From a virus: a stretch of 64,000 nt of DNA. Below are positions 6,323 to 15,991 of the stretch, piece by piece (positions within the stretch are counted from its first letter, which is position 1; each line of letters starts with the position of its first letter). The notes under the pieces were generated by a model, which saw only the letters and a program-made list of their open reading frames with translations, was not told the origin of the DNA and ran no database searches. The translations under genes were made by a program, and so were the position numbers. The DNA lies in the IMG/VR virus record IMGVR_UViG_3300042301_005314, positions 33,751 to 97,750 of that record. One strand, written 5' to 3'.

Positions 6323-6811
6323 ATATTGAAATGTGGTTAGCATCTTTTTTATTTTTTGAATTTCTTTTTCATTGAATTTCATTTTATACAAATCTTTTCT
6401 TTGAAAATCTTTTTTCAAAGCACTTGAAAGTTTTCTTTTTCTTGCTTTTGTTAACCCTTCTATACACCCTAATTCTTCTTCTGTCAAACTTCTTTTTTCC
6501 AAAAACTTGATTTTCCAAAACTGATAAGAATCATTTCTAAGACTCAATGTTTTTTCTTTTATTTCTTCTAATTCGGAAACTTTTTGGGAAATGTATTGGT
6601 TTTCTATCGCAAAATCTATTTCTTCTTTACAAGATTTACAAACAATTGTGCAATCACTTATTTTCTCAATTTTTCGGTTGAGAATAAACGAATGAACGAT
6701 TCTAGCGGTTCTGTTTTTACAAACAGTGCATTTCCAATCAGTTGATTGTTCTAATAGCTTTTCTATTTCTTTTTTATAATTTTTCATACGATTGTTACGG
6801 TTATTATTCAT
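6308..6811 (-). CDS. Hypothetical Cys-cluster protein, 167 aa
   Basis: 167 residues, lysine-rich. CTVC at about 29-32 and CKSC at about 58-61, with an intervening His, form a four-Cys metal site that resembles the first half of an HNH-type zinc cluster, but no HNH catalytic His is obvious. The C-terminal half is helical and basic (TKARKRKLSSALKK), consistent with nucleic-acid binding. The Met at residue 9 is an alternative start. The stop codon lies inside tRNA-Asp, so translation and tRNA processing compete for this RNA. Confidence 0.6.
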   Translation of the reverse strand: MNNNRNNRMKNYKKEIEKLLEQSTDWKCTVCKNRTARIVHSFILNRKIEKISDCTIVCKSCKEEIDFAIENQYISQKVSELEEIKEKTLSLRNDSYQFWKIKFLEKRSLTEEELGCIEGLTKARKRKLSSALKKDFQRKDLYKMKFNEKEIQKIKKMLTTFQYRTIV

Positions 6812-6904
6812 AACCCTGTTTCACAGATTAAATGATTATAGCTCATTTTTGGCCTTTTAAGTTGATTCTCGGTTTTGATCAACGACTATTTCTGATAAAA
6901 TTAA

Positions 6905-6927
6905 AGCCTCGCTTTTTGGGCGAGGCT
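6905..6927 (-). terminator. Rho-independent terminator
   Basis: AGCCTCGC/GCGAGGCT 8-bp stem with a 7-nt loop, followed on the minus strand by TTTAATTTT. It ends the transcript of the gene at 6954-7151. Confidence 0.7.
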
Positions 6928-6953
6928 CTGAAACTACAAATTATTACAGTTCT

Positions 6954-7151
6954 TTACCTACGCATTTTTACGGTTGTATCAAAATTTTTATTTTTTCCAG
7001 TTGTATTTTCTGTTTGAATAAAACTCTGACTTTTGCGCCAACCACTTGCCTCTGCTCCTGCAAAACTAGGTCGAGCTTCCGCCATAAAAGCACTACGGAA
7101 ATGAGTTGGCATTTCTTTTGTCGAAAACTTGTATGTTGGAAGATTTTCCAT
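6954..7151 (-). CDS. Hypothetical protein, 65 aa
   Basis: Start taken at the ATG at 7151 (MENLPTYKFS), which lies just after the stop of the upstream gene. The 65-residue product is basic, Ser/Thr/Gly-rich and probably partly disordered. It is followed by a terminator at 6905-6927. Not recognised. Confidence 0.5.
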   Translation of the reverse strand: MENLPTYKFSTKEMPTHFRSAFMAEARPSFAGAEASGWRKSQSFIQTENTTGKNKNFDTTVKMRR

Positions 7152-7161
7152 GTTGTTATTT

Positions 7162-7659
7162 CTACTTATTCTTTTTTGCAATTTTTTCTACAAGAAATTC
7201 TAAATGTTTTTCTAAACGTGCGATATTTCCTCCGATTTCTGTTTTCTTTTCGTTTATTGCCAGTTTAACTGTTTCATTCATTAATTTAAATCCATCAGAT
7301 TCTATAAAGTTCACTATATTTTCCCAATCAGATAGTTCTCGGGAAAGCAATACTTCTGTAGAATTTATACAAATATGTAAATCAGATAACATTGATAATA
7401 TCTCCGTTACGGTATCTGTATCGAAGATTATTGGTTGATTACGTCCTCTTAATGCGGTACTAACTTCATGTAATGATATTACATCTACATTCCGATGTGT
7501 CTCCCTATATGCTATTTTATGCAATTCTGTTGGAACTATAATTATAGGTTTTTTATCACTAAATGCAGCAATACTTTGCCTGAGTCCCAAACCTGTATGT
7601 CTGGTAGTACAAATATAGTGGTAAATATTTTTTAAATTTTCTATGATTGATTCGTTCAT
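7162..7659 (-). CDS. Hypothetical protein with degenerate P-loop-like N terminus
   Basis: 165 residues. The segment CTTRHTGLGLRQSI at about 17-30, followed by KPIIIVPT, has the layout of phage P-loop ATPases (Walker A, helix, then beta strand), but the Gly-Lys-Ser/Thr core is missing. IIFDTDTVTEIL at about 76-87 could stand where Walker B would be. I therefore describe it as a possible inactive ATPase-fold protein. It overlaps its upstream neighbour by 4 nt. The C-terminal third is a charged helix. Confidence 0.5.
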   Translation of the reverse strand: MNESIIENLKNIYHYICTTRHTGLGLRQSIAAFSDKKPIIIVPTELHKIAYRETHRNVDVISLHEVSTALRGRNQPIIFDTDTVTEILSMLSDLHICINSTEVLLSRELSDWENIVNFIESDGFKLMNETVKLAINEKKTEIGGNIARLEKHLEFLVEKIAKKNK

Positions 7660-7943
7660 ACTTTTATTGTTATCATGTGATCGTCTTTCTCTTCAAACAT
7701 AACATCAAAATTATGTTTTACTTGTTGCTCAAATTCAACCTGAATATTTTCTGGAACATGTGCGAGAAATGCTTCATAAAGTGCAATCATTGCGGATGCT
7801 ACATACCGTGGATAGAATCCCACATTCTGATTTTTATTCAAAATTATCGCCGCAGGACTACCCAAATCATCCGTGTGATTCTCTTCTAAAACTTTAGTAA
7901 TTAATGCAATTGGTATAATATTTTGAGGATTTTCTTCGGACAT
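7656..7943 (-). CDS. Hypothetical protein, 95 aa
   Basis: Unrecognised 95-residue acidic protein with no membrane segment. It overlaps the downstream gene by 4 nt and lies 4 nt after the gene at 7948-8148, so all three are probably one transcript with tRNA-Met at 8157. The C terminus (FEEKDDHMITIKV) is strongly charged. Confidence 0.55.
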   Translation of the reverse strand: MSEENPQNIIPIALITKVLEENHTDDLGSPAAIILNKNQNVGFYPRYVASAMIALYEAFLAHVPENIQVEFEQQVKHNFDVMFEEKDDHMITIKV

Positions 7944-7947
7944 ATTT

Positions 7948-8148
7948 TTAATTTTTCGGAAAATATCTAAGACAATGTTTGCATGTTACATGCTTCCAAT
8001 TTCTTACCATCAGACCGCGAGGTGGGCGCTGGGAATAATACCCTTTGCCTCCCCGACAAACAGTGGTCGGAGTCAATTCGTAGCGCCCAAATCCAACATA
8101 AACATTAACCTTAGATTTATAGTTAGCTTTATGGATTGTGATACTCAT
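7948..8148 (-). CDS. Hypothetical basic protein, 66 aa
   Basis: A 66-residue basic protein with a CKHC motif near the C terminus and one further Cys near residue 32, suggesting an incomplete metal site. The start codon lies 9 nt downstream of the tRNA-Met 3' end, so it would be translated from the processed tRNA transcript. Not recognised. Confidence 0.5.
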   Translation of the reverse strand: MSITIHKANYKSKVNVYVGFGRYELTPTTVCRGGKGYYSQRPPRGLMVRNWKHVTCKHCLRYFPKN

Positions 8149-8156
8149 AAATTATG

Positions 8157-8238
8157 TTGCTGGGGGAGGATTCGAACCTCCGAGGCTTGCGCAGAAGGTT
8201 ATGAGCCTTCCCTGATGACCAACTTCAGACACCCTGCA
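8157..8238 (-). tRNA. tRNA-Met(CAU), second copy
   Basis: Acceptor TGCAGGG/CCCAGCA with one A-A mismatch, discriminator A, no CCA. Anticodon arm GAAGG-CTCATAA-CCTTC gives CAT; T loop TTCGAAT. The variable loop is long (about 12 nt). Could be initiator-like or a lysidine-Ile tRNA. Confidence 0.82.
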
Positions 8239-8243
8239 ATTCT

Positions 8244-8272
8244 ATTTTACACCAAGAATAATAGGTTGTCAA
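8244..8272 (-). promoter_or_regulatory. Sigma70-like promoter for tRNA-Met
   Basis: Minus strand: TTGACA, 17-bp spacer, TAAAAT, then only 5 nt to the tRNA 5' end. The transcript would begin at about the mature 5' end. Confidence 0.7.
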
Positions 8273-8311
8273 CAACTTTTTGGTTTTTTCTACAAACCAT
8301 TGTTCCTTCCA

Positions 8312-8318
8312 ATAAATA
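8312..8318 (+). promoter_or_regulatory. Late-type box before giant structural gene
   Basis: ATAAATA 6 nt before the ATG at 8325, with no good -35 box. It matches the TATAAATA consensus of T4-type late promoters read by gp55. Confidence 0.6.
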
Positions 8319-8324
8319 ATTTTA

Positions 8325-11300
8325 ATGTTATTGAGTGCTATACAAATTGCTAATCCGTATCCAAATGAGAAAATAGACATTTCTTTTAATGAACTAAATC
8401 CTCAGTTGTCGAATGCTCGTTTTGGTGTGAGATTTCGTTATTTCTACTATGATACATGGGAAGGTAAAATCAATTTTAGAAAAACAAATGATTATACTTT
8501 AATTGGTAATAACACTGTTGGAACTGTTTTAAGTGCAACGTCTCCAACTAATTTTTTAAATCCTAATGATTTAGCACCTTTTCGTTGGAATGTTAAAAGC
8601 GACCGAGAATATCTTTATTTAACTTTATTAGGAGGTTTATCAGCATTAACAATTTGGCCAAGTCACCCAATGCCAAAAATGACTAAAAATAACAATTTTT
8701 CAATGTCATTGGATATTGGGGTTGTTAGTGCATCTGCATTCAATGGAGAAGTTCAAACTCCAGATTTTAGAAAATTAGTTAAAAAATCTAATTTTTCCAC
8801 AGTTGATTTTAGTGATTCAAATATTGATACTTTATCAGGTTATGCAACACTTGCAGGAGGAAGAAAAAATTACGAATATACAAGAAATATAAATTATTAC
8901 AGAGTTTTTAATTCTTCTAGTTTATCTCCTGATCTTATAGCTAATAGTTTACGAATTGATATTCCTGTTATTACGTCCACTAATATTGCAGTTGATGTTC
9001 CTGACCAAATTTTCATTTTAAGTTTTTATAATGACTATTTTACAAATGATAATTTCAATTATATCTCTAATAATTTTGTCACGAACTTGTCATGTTTAGA
9101 AAGTGAAGTATTAACAGAAATGGGAATAACAACTCCTTACACTGTTCAAGCAAGTATGAATGATAAAAGTGGTGGAGTATTAATTGAGTTAAAGCCACCA
9201 CTTTATATTAAACCAAATAGTGATATAACTGTTTGGTATGAAACATCTAGTCCAATTGCTCCGGGAGGCGTTCTTTTTCAAAAAACTGCAACCAATAATT
9301 TTTCATTAAGTGTTAATCAAGGAGTTTATCCAAATTCTCCAGTTTATCTATTTAATTATAATTTTGTATCTCCAACCAAAGATTTATTCACGGTAACATT
9401 TGCTCCTTCAAGTTTCGTTACATCACAAACAATTTCAAGTACAACTGTTGAAACTGTTATGGTTGATAATTATTATCAAAATTCATATGACATGCCAACA
9501 ACAAGCAATATATTGTTTAAACGTTTCATTGAAACTAGTGGAGATAATACATTATTAGCATATCGTGCTTCTGCTCCTGCAACAACTTATGTTAGTGAAC
9601 AATGGTTTCCTGCTAACTCTCACCAACAAATAATTTTCAAAAATAACGGAAGTGGAAATAAGCATAAAGTTCGTATACAATTACAAACTGCCGCAGGTGC
9701 TATTTTTGAAGAAGAAAATCAGATAGAGTTTTTACTAAATAAAGACAAAGTCGTTTTTAACTTATTCTTAACATCGTCAACCGATTCTACTGCAATTGTC
9801 GAAGCAAATATATTTCCAACTCCAAGCAATGAATATCGGGTAAAATGGGATGCGAATCCTCCAGACAATATAATCTTCAGAGATAGGAATGATAATATTC
9901 TTCAAAGAAATACATTTTATCCATTACATGTTTATTCCAAAGTTTCAAATTTAGGAATTGATAAAACTGAAATAGTTTTATATTCCGAAGAATATGATTT
10001 GTCCGCAAATACTTTCTGGTTTCCTCCAAGCAGTGTTTTTGGAAGCGCATATTTAGAAATAAAAGGAGAAACAAATGATTTTAATAGCACCAACTATTCT
10101 ACTCTTAGTGCATTTGTTAATCGTAATGGATATTCGTATAGAGTTCCTACAAACGCTAATATTATATGGAATGAAACTGCAAACGATAATCGTGGAAGTG
10201 TAGTGTTATATACAAAAGATAATTTAAAAACTATTAAAGAATCAACTATATATTCTAGTTCTAATAATTATTCTCTAATAAATGCAACCTTTTCTACAAT
10301 TCCTGTAGAATCCGATCCTAAACAAGTTTTATTCAATATCTCATGTAATTTGTTTCGTGATGATTTTAATTTTAATGCTACAAAAATGTTTAGTTTTCGT
10401 CAATATCCTCTCAAACAATATTTGTTTATTGATGCCAAAAAAGAAAGTGATTCAAATGTTTACCGTAGTGACGAATACACTAATATATTCTATTCCACTT
10501 CTGGAACGATTCTTTTATCAGCCATTTATGCAAACTTGAATGTTAATAGTGCTGATGTTAAATGGGATTACAAGTATAGCAATGGAACAGTTGGTAATGC
10601 AACAGGTTCATCGTTAAACATTACGTTAAATACGGCAAGTGCATGTGTTTATTTGTCTGCATTTAATGCAACTCCAGTTGATGGGGATTTTAAAGCATAT
10701 AATTTCACAGATTATATGTGTTTCTATTTGTTATCAAGTATTCAACCTTTTAGTTATATTGGAATACCAAGTAATATTTATGTTCCAATTTATCAACAAG
10801 AAATTGGAGATAGAGACGGAAATACTACCGCATTATCATTCCAGAATAATTCTTATTTAAACTCATTAGGAATGAGTGCATATAAACCATGTCATACGGA
10901 AAATTTCCAATTCTCTGCAACTCCCGGTTTTGATCGTTATGTTTGGAAAATAGGTTCTAAGATATATGAAACAAATAGTAGTTTTGCAGTTATCCCTGTA
11001 ACATACAATGATGTTTCATCAAACAATAAAGTTTCAGTTTCTGCATACAATTCAATCTTTATTGAAAGCAATCCTGTTTCAATTTACAATTCTGCATCTT
11101 CTGATAATTCTTCGGTGTTTCGTGAAGACGTTCAATTCTATGATTTCCCAAGTCCAGACGTATTTATAACACTGAGTAACAATTATTTTAATGTTAATAA
11201 ATATGCAGAAACCCCGGAATTAAATTGTACAATAAACACATCATATACAACTCTTGTTAATTATAATGTCAATTTGGTATTGAGTAGTGCTAATTTCTTT

Positions 11301-13544
11301 CAAACAAAATCTTTAAATGGAAATCAATCAATATTTTCTAAATTACTAAAAATTAATATTGAGAACTCTGATTTTATTATTAATGAAAATTCCGTTAATC
11401 ATTGTAAAGTATTCTTATCAGGAAATATAGGAATTAATATTCCCGGTTATGATTATTGCACTCAAAATGTACCATTATTTTCTAATATTGTGGATTTGAT
11501 TGCATATAATGGTCCTAATCTTTATTTGTACACTGGTAAGAATTTGCTATCTACCGGGGAAACTGCTACTTTTTATAATGGAAGTAATACGAACTTTTCG
11601 TCATTACCTTTTTCTGGATTTTCTTCATTTGTATTCGATAATGGGGAAGGATCTCTACAAAGTTCTTTATCAGAATTTTTAACTACTTCATACTCTTCAG
11701 AAGGAAATAAATCTCCTTCATTAACTGGAATTTTAAATGATGGCTCAACTACAGTTCAAACTTGGCATAATATGATTTATGTAAAAAACTCTTTTGAAAA
11801 ATATGACCCTAGCATTCAAAGAGAATTTTATGATGAAATAATTTTACCATATAATTTAGAAGAAACTAGAATTAACCCTAATGATTGGCAATTTGCTGAT
11901 AAAATAAATCAATGCTTAACGAAATTCCAAACAAATATGGAATACTTGAGTGCAAGTTGTTCTATAAACAATATCAATTTCCCTAAAGCAAATGCTGGTT
12001 TCTTAGGTTCGCTATTTGGGAATTTCAAATGGCATACTATTTATTCTCCTGATAATATTCAGGATATTTATTTTAAAAATTTGAAATCTGCACAAATCAT
12101 AGAAGACAAACTATTAACTGTTAATGAAAATTATATTCAGATATATTCAATTGACGAAACACCTGAATTATTATATTCTTTCAATCGTTTAGGAGATGGT
12201 GAAGTTTTAGAAGAACCAATTACCATTAGATATAATTCTAATGAAAAAAGATTGTTCATTCTTGATCGTGGAAAAAATACTTTTTTTGTTTGTGAATTTG
12301 ATATAAATGTTCCTCAAAATATCAAACTTACTCATTATTGGGGAGGTGTCGGTGAAAGAACTGATCGTACTAAACTAAACAGTCCTACTGATTTCTGTGT
12401 TGATAAAGATGAACAATTATATATTGTTGATAAAGATTCTTATATCATCAAAGTTTATAATAAAAATCTAAACTGGTTAAATAATATTCAGTTAGATAAT
12501 TTCTCTGCAAACAATCGTCCAATTTCTATTTCCGAAAAAGATGGAATTTTTATCGTATTAACAGAAGATAATTACATCACTGTATTCGATAAAAATGAAA
12601 AAATAATTAATTCTTTCTTTGTTCCTGAATGTAATAATGCGGTATTAAATCAAATTTATGATGGAATCGTATATGCTATTTCAAATAATACTCTTTTCAA
12701 ATATTCTCTCAACGGAACAAAAATTTCATCTAAAACATTCTTTGATCCAATAATTGAAGTATTTTTCGACTATACAAACCTATATGTTTTAACTCCTCAA
12801 TACATTTATCGTTATATTGATTTCACTGAAATAGACAAAATCATTGATGAGGATGAAGACAAAGCAGGTTTCCAATGGAATAATATTTTCGTATCAGAAA
12901 AAGAATTTGTAACTGCATACATTTATAACGATTCATTCCAAAAAATATATGATAATGCAAACTTGTTGAATAGCCGAATATTTAAAAAATTATATATTAA
13001 TATTGATGAAAAAGGTGATGTAATTTATCAATCTACTAGTTCAGTATCTCCGAGTGCATTGACTAATCGTCCTATATTACTAGGAACAAATGAGCCAGTA
13101 TTATATGACACAATTAATCGTAGTATTGAAAATCTATACAATAGTATTGTGGAGTTAAAAGATAACATTAATTATCTTAGCATTTACCCAAATCATAACA
13201 ATAATTTGCAATGGTCATGGAAATATCACTATATTGATTCTATTCAACGACCATCATTGAATAAAAATCCGATTTCTTGGAAAGAACTTCGTAGTAATCA
13301 AATAACTGGAAGTACACAATTAAGCGGCATTTCATCATGGTGCGTGCTTCGTGGTGGTGTTCCCGGAAATCATTCACTAATATGCTGGAATTTCCAACAA
13401 ACTCAATGCAATAGTTTATTCCCATTAACATGGGAAGAATTAGAATGTGGAAATTGCAGATATCCTTTTAGTTGGAGCGATTTAGAAAATAATTGCTGCA
13501 AAACTCCTGATTTCGTTTTTGAAGATTGCGTATCCCTCTGCTAA
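8325..13544 (+). CDS. Giant virion protein (fibre/adhesin-like), 1739 aa
   Basis: Very large Asn/Ser/Thr-rich, beta-strand-rich protein with low Cys content until the end, typical of phage fibres or baseplate-associated adhesins. Residues about 1-1200 look like serial immunoglobulin-like or beta-sandwich domains. About 1235-1500 has short repeated strands (LFILDRGKNTFFVCEF, LYIVDKDSYIIKVYN, IFIVLTEDNYITVFD) resembling an NHL-type beta-propeller. The last 95 residues are Cys-rich and carry three copies of a P-x-[ST]-W-x-[ED]-L unit (ISWKEL, LTWEEL, FSWSDL). I infer a surface-exposed host-contact protein. It starts a four-gene structural operon. Confidence 0.7.
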   Translation: MLLSAIQIANPYPNEKIDISFNELNPQLSNARFGVRFRYFYYDTWEGKINFRKTNDYTLIGNNTVGTVLSATSPTNFLNPNDLAPFRWNVKSDREYLYLTLLGGLSALTIWPSHPMPKMTKNNNFSMSLDIGVVSASAFNGEVQTPDFRKLVKKSNFSTVDFSDSNIDTLSGYATLAGGRKNYEYTRNINYYRVFNSSSLSPDLIANSLRIDIPVITSTNIAVDVPDQIFILSFYNDYFTNDNFNYISNNFVTNLSCLESEVLTEMGITTPYTVQASMNDKSGGVLIELKPPLYIKPNSDITVWYETSSPIAPGGVLFQKTATNNFSLSVNQGVYPNSPVYLFNYNFVSPTKDLFTVTFAPSSFVTSQTISSTTVETVMVDNYYQNSYDMPTTSNILFKRFIETSGDNTLLAYRASAPATTYVSEQWFPANSHQQIIFKNNGSGNKHKVRIQLQTAAGAIFEEENQIEFLLNKDKVVFNLFLTSSTDSTAIVEANIFPTPSNEYRVKWDANPPDNIIFRDRNDNILQRNTFYPLHVYSKVSNLGIDKTEIVLYSEEYDLSANTFWFPPSSVFGSAYLEIKGETNDFNSTNYSTLSAFVNRNGYSYRVPTNANIIWNETANDNRGSVVLYTKDNLKTIKESTIYSSSNNYSLINATFSTIPVESDPKQVLFNISCNLFRDDFNFNATKMFSFRQYPLKQYLFIDAKKESDSNVYRSDEYTNIFYSTSGTILLSAIYANLNVNSADVKWDYKYSNGTVGNATGSSLNITLNTASACVYLSAFNATPVDGDFKAYNFTDYMCFYLLSSIQPFSYIGIPSNIYVPIYQQEIGDRDGNTTALSFQNNSYLNSLGMSAYKPCHTENFQFSATPGFDRYVWKIGSKIYETNSSFAVIPVTYNDVSSNNKVSVSAYNSIFIESNPVSIYNSASSDNSSVFREDVQFYDFPSPDVFITLSNNYFNVNKYAETPELNCTINTSYTTLVNYNVNLVLSSANFFQTKSLNGNQSIFSKLLKINIENSDFIINENSVNHCKVFLSGNIGINIPGYDYCTQNVPLFSNIVDLIAYNGPNLYLYTGKNLLSTGETATFYNGSNTNFSSLPFSGFSSFVFDNGEGSLQSSLSEFLTTSYSSEGNKSPSLTGILNDGSTTVQTWHNMIYVKNSFEKYDPSIQREFYDEIILPYNLEETRINPNDWQFADKINQCLTKFQTNMEYLSASCSINNINFPKANAGFLGSLFGNFKWHTIYSPDNIQDIYFKNLKSAQIIEDKLLTVNENYIQIYSIDETPELLYSFNRLGDGEVLEEPITIRYNSNEKRLFILDRGKNTFFVCEFDINVPQNIKLTHYWGGVGERTDRTKLNSPTDFCVDKDEQLYIVDKDSYIIKVYNKNLNWLNNIQLDNFSANNRPISISEKDGIFIVLTEDNYITVFDKNEKIINSFFVPECNNAVLNQIYDGIVYAISNNTLFKYSLNGTKISSKTFFDPIIEVFFDYTNLYVLTPQYIYRYIDFTEIDKIIDEDEDKAGFQWNNIFVSEKEFVTAYIYNDSFQKIYDNANLLNSRIFKKLYINIDEKGDVIYQSTSSVSPSALTNRPILLGTNEPVLYDTINRSIENLYNSIVELKDNINYLSIYPNHNNNLQWSWKYHYIDSIQRPSLNKNPISWKELRSNQITGSTQLSGISSWCVLRGGVPGNHSLICWNFQQTQCNSLFPLTWEELECGNCRYPFSWSDLENNCCKTPDFVFEDCVSLC

Positions 13545-13547
13545 ATA
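13542..13547 (+). promoter_or_regulatory. Late-type box TAAATA
   Basis: TAAATA overlapping the stop codon of the giant gene, 7 nt before the next ATG (13555). Confidence 0.5.
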
Positions 13548-13554
13548 ATATATA

Positions 13555-14256
13555 ATGTCATCCTACACTAGAGAGATTTGTAAATTAACTGATAATCAAA
13601 TAGTTTTCCCAATCAAAGATTATGAAAATATTGGAGATTCATTATCTTCAATAAATTATAATTTTAAAGCATTGGAAGTGTATACATGTAATTTTGAATA
13701 TAGTGCAAATAATATTTGGAATCCACTATATTCCGCATTTACACAAAATAGTGCAATTTGGGAAAATCTAGTGAATAATGTGCAGACAAATAGTAGTTGT
13801 TGGCAAGAAACATATAATACTGTTAAAACTTTGAGTGCATATTGGTTAAAACCCGTTTCATTAATCTATCCTTATCCATTTAATATTGATGGTTCTGAAG
13901 AAGATATTATTAATGTAGTTTCTGTTTGGATAAACGAAACTATTCCAGTTGCCACTACAAGTTGTAGAAATTTTGTTGTTGGACAACAATTATTTGTTTT
14001 TACTCCTCAATATTCTCAAGTCAATAAGATATTTTCTCAAGAAGCAAACTTAGGAACAAAAACAATTGAGGTTGAATATACAGTGAATTGTATTGGTCGA
14101 GGAACCAGAGGAGGAGTAAAAACCGTGAATGTAGATTTGGGAAATCAAAGAATTGATATATCTGCTGCCGATCAGTTTATTAGTAATTTCGCAGGTTTAA
14201 AATTTGTTGTCAATCCTCAAGGAACTAGTTGGATTTATGATTCCGCACTTTATTAA
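13555..14256 (+). CDS. Structural protein, 233 aa, paralogous module with next gene
   Basis: 233 residues. The N-terminal 110 residues (DSLSSINYNFKALEVY..., SSCWQETYNTVKTLSAYW, then PVSLIYPYPF) align by eye with the start of the next protein (NGLAQINSNMNEFNVRID..., SANWKNSSDLVYNLQGYW, then PVQIAFYKTF). The shared module is helical with evenly spaced Trp. The C-terminal part is beta-rich with Gly (NCIGRGTRGGVKTVNVD). I infer a fibre or baseplate accessory protein. It follows the giant gene by 10 nt. Confidence 0.65.
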   Translation: MSSYTREICKLTDNQIVFPIKDYENIGDSLSSINYNFKALEVYTCNFEYSANNIWNPLYSAFTQNSAIWENLVNNVQTNSSCWQETYNTVKTLSAYWLKPVSLIYPYPFNIDGSEEDIINVVSVWINETIPVATTSCRNFVVGQQLFVFTPQYSQVNKIFSQEANLGTKTIEVEYTVNCIGRGTRGGVKTVNVDLGNQRIDISAADQFISNFAGLKFVVNPQGTSWIYDSALY

Positions 14257-14258
14257 TT

Positions 14259-15356
14259 ATGATTCAAGAAATTTCAGAGTACAAATATCTTGGTAATGGA
14301 TTAGCTCAAATCAATTCTAACATGAATGAATTTAATGTTAGAATTGATCTTTTGTATAGTGATATTAGTAAATGGAACTCTCTGTTGAAATTTAATGAAA
14401 TTGCGTCAAAATTGAGCGATCTTTCTACGTTTCTAAATTCTTATTCAGCTAATTGGAAAAATTCGTCTGATCTTGTTTACAATCTACAAGGATATTGGGA
14501 AGAACCTGTTCAAATAGCTTTTTATAAAACATTTAATTATGTGGCTAATTTTGTAGAAATTGAAACATGGTTAAATGATTATTTTCCTGCAACAGATTTT
14601 TCACCAACACAAATCTTGCGTTGCGATTTCTTATGTAAAAATTATAGTGACGAAATGCTGGAGGGTGCCCGTATATTAAATTATGATTCGTCTAAATTAG
14701 AAGAAATTGCTCTAAAATATACTACAACTGTTAAAAAAGTGTATAGATTTTTAGGAATCAAAAATCAATTAAATGCAATTATCTCTTTAATAAATTTCTT
14801 ATTAAAAAAGTACAATTATACAAATTTTTACGTTGATAAAATTAAAGACCTTAGCAGTTATTCTACATTTGTGGAATTTGATAAGAGTACAAACATTTTC
14901 AGTTCAACACAATTAGCTAATTTCAGTGAAATTGATTTAGCATATTTCGATTCATATATAACACAATATAATAATTTGTATAATATCTATAAATCTAAAT
15001 ATATCGAATTAGAAGTTATTCCTCCAGAAGAAATTATACTATTCGATTTAAAAGATGTTGCTGTTACAAGTGGTGGAGCATTTTTCTATAAAATTATAAA
15101 CAATTCTTGGACATATCATCCTTACTCCAATATCGAATTTTGTCCAAGAAATATTTGCAGTGATTGCTATAATTCATTGGATCTTAATGCCATTTATGAA
15201 AATCGTAAATATTGTGACAGTGTTCCTAAATATATTTTAACAGAATGTGGTGAAGCTATTCCTTATGGTGGAGCATTATCATTCTCCCCTAGTCAAATCT
15301 TTAATAGTCCAGAAGAATTATTAGCGATTGAACAATTATCTGATTTATTTTCATGA
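14259..15356 (+). CDS. Structural protein, 365 aa
   Basis: 365 residues with the same N-terminal helical module as the preceding protein (residues about 10-100, ending LQGYWEEPV). The middle is mostly helical; residues about 290-330 contain six Cys (CPRNICSDCYNSLDLN..., KYCDSVPKYILTEC), echoing the Cys-rich tail of the giant protein. It starts 2 nt after the previous stop and overlaps the next gene by 4 nt. Probably part of the same appendage; the exact role is unknown. Confidence 0.65.
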   Translation: MIQEISEYKYLGNGLAQINSNMNEFNVRIDLLYSDISKWNSLLKFNEIASKLSDLSTFLNSYSANWKNSSDLVYNLQGYWEEPVQIAFYKTFNYVANFVEIETWLNDYFPATDFSPTQILRCDFLCKNYSDEMLEGARILNYDSSKLEEIALKYTTTVKKVYRFLGIKNQLNAIISLINFLLKKYNYTNFYVDKIKDLSSYSTFVEFDKSTNIFSSTQLANFSEIDLAYFDSYITQYNNLYNIYKSKYIELEVIPPEEIILFDLKDVAVTSGGAFFYKIINNSWTYHPYSNIEFCPRNICSDCYNSLDLNAIYENRKYCDSVPKYILTECGEAIPYGGALSFSPSQIFNSPEELLAIEQLSDLFS

Positions 15357-15976
15357 ATTTCCGCACCGACGATCCACTATTCGCCAACTATAATGAGCAA
15401 TTTATTGAAATGTTTGTTAATGGCGTTCGTAAAAAATTCTTTGTTGAAAAGACTAATTCTTTTGCATTGCTATCATCAACTACTCTTTTTGATCCAAACC
15501 TTTATGATTACAGTTTTATCAAAGTTTCGGATGAACAAGAATGTGGAAACAAGTGTATTACTGAAGGTATTACTATTCGGGTAATATATTCAGGAAATCC
15601 GACTTATCAAGGTATTACAAATCCATGTCCACAACCTCATAATTGTAATGCGTCCAGATATTTGTTTTATGCAAATGGTTTATTTTTGGGCGATGTAAAC
15701 TTGGACAACTATCCTTCTGGAGGTGAAAGAGAAAGCTCATTTGTGTTATCTACTGCTGAAGCGGAAAGTATTGCATCTGTCGATGAAAAGAAAATAACAT
15801 TTCAATTAATTTGTAATGTCGCAGGAAATCCTAAAAAAGGAAAGAATGGTAGTCTCGGTCCCGGAGTTTGTCATGAATCTATTCCATGGGTTTATATCAC
15901 ATCAAAATCTGGAGCAGTATTATATAGCGGTTGTCCAAGTCAAAATGAATTTACTATTGAATTAATGTGTAGTTAA
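15353..15976 (+). CDS. Cys-rich structural protein, 207 aa
   Basis: 207 residues with about nine Cys (ECGNKC, NPCPQPHNC, GVCHES, SGCPSQ and the C-terminal MCS). The abundance of Cys is shared with its two upstream neighbours and is unusual for this genome. Its Gly-, Asn- and Ser-rich C-terminal half looks like an extracellular beta domain. It overlaps the preceding gene by 4 nt, so all four genes should be produced together late in infection. No catalytic motif is visible. Confidence 0.6.
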   Translation: MNFRTDDPLFANYNEQFIEMFVNGVRKKFFVEKTNSFALLSSTTLFDPNLYDYSFIKVSDEQECGNKCITEGITIRVIYSGNPTYQGITNPCPQPHNCNASRYLFYANGLFLGDVNLDNYPSGGERESSFVLSTAEAESIASVDEKKITFQLICNVAGNPKKGKNGSLGPGVCHESIPWVYITSKSGAVLYSGCPSQNEFTIELMCS

Positions 15977-15985
15977 CGGTTAATA
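15957..15985 (+). promoter_or_regulatory. Promoter for glycosyltransferase at 15992
   Basis: TTGAAT, 17-bp spacer, TTAATA, then 6 nt to the ATG at 15992, predicting a leaderless message. Confidence 0.55.
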
Positions 15986-15991
15986 TCTATA

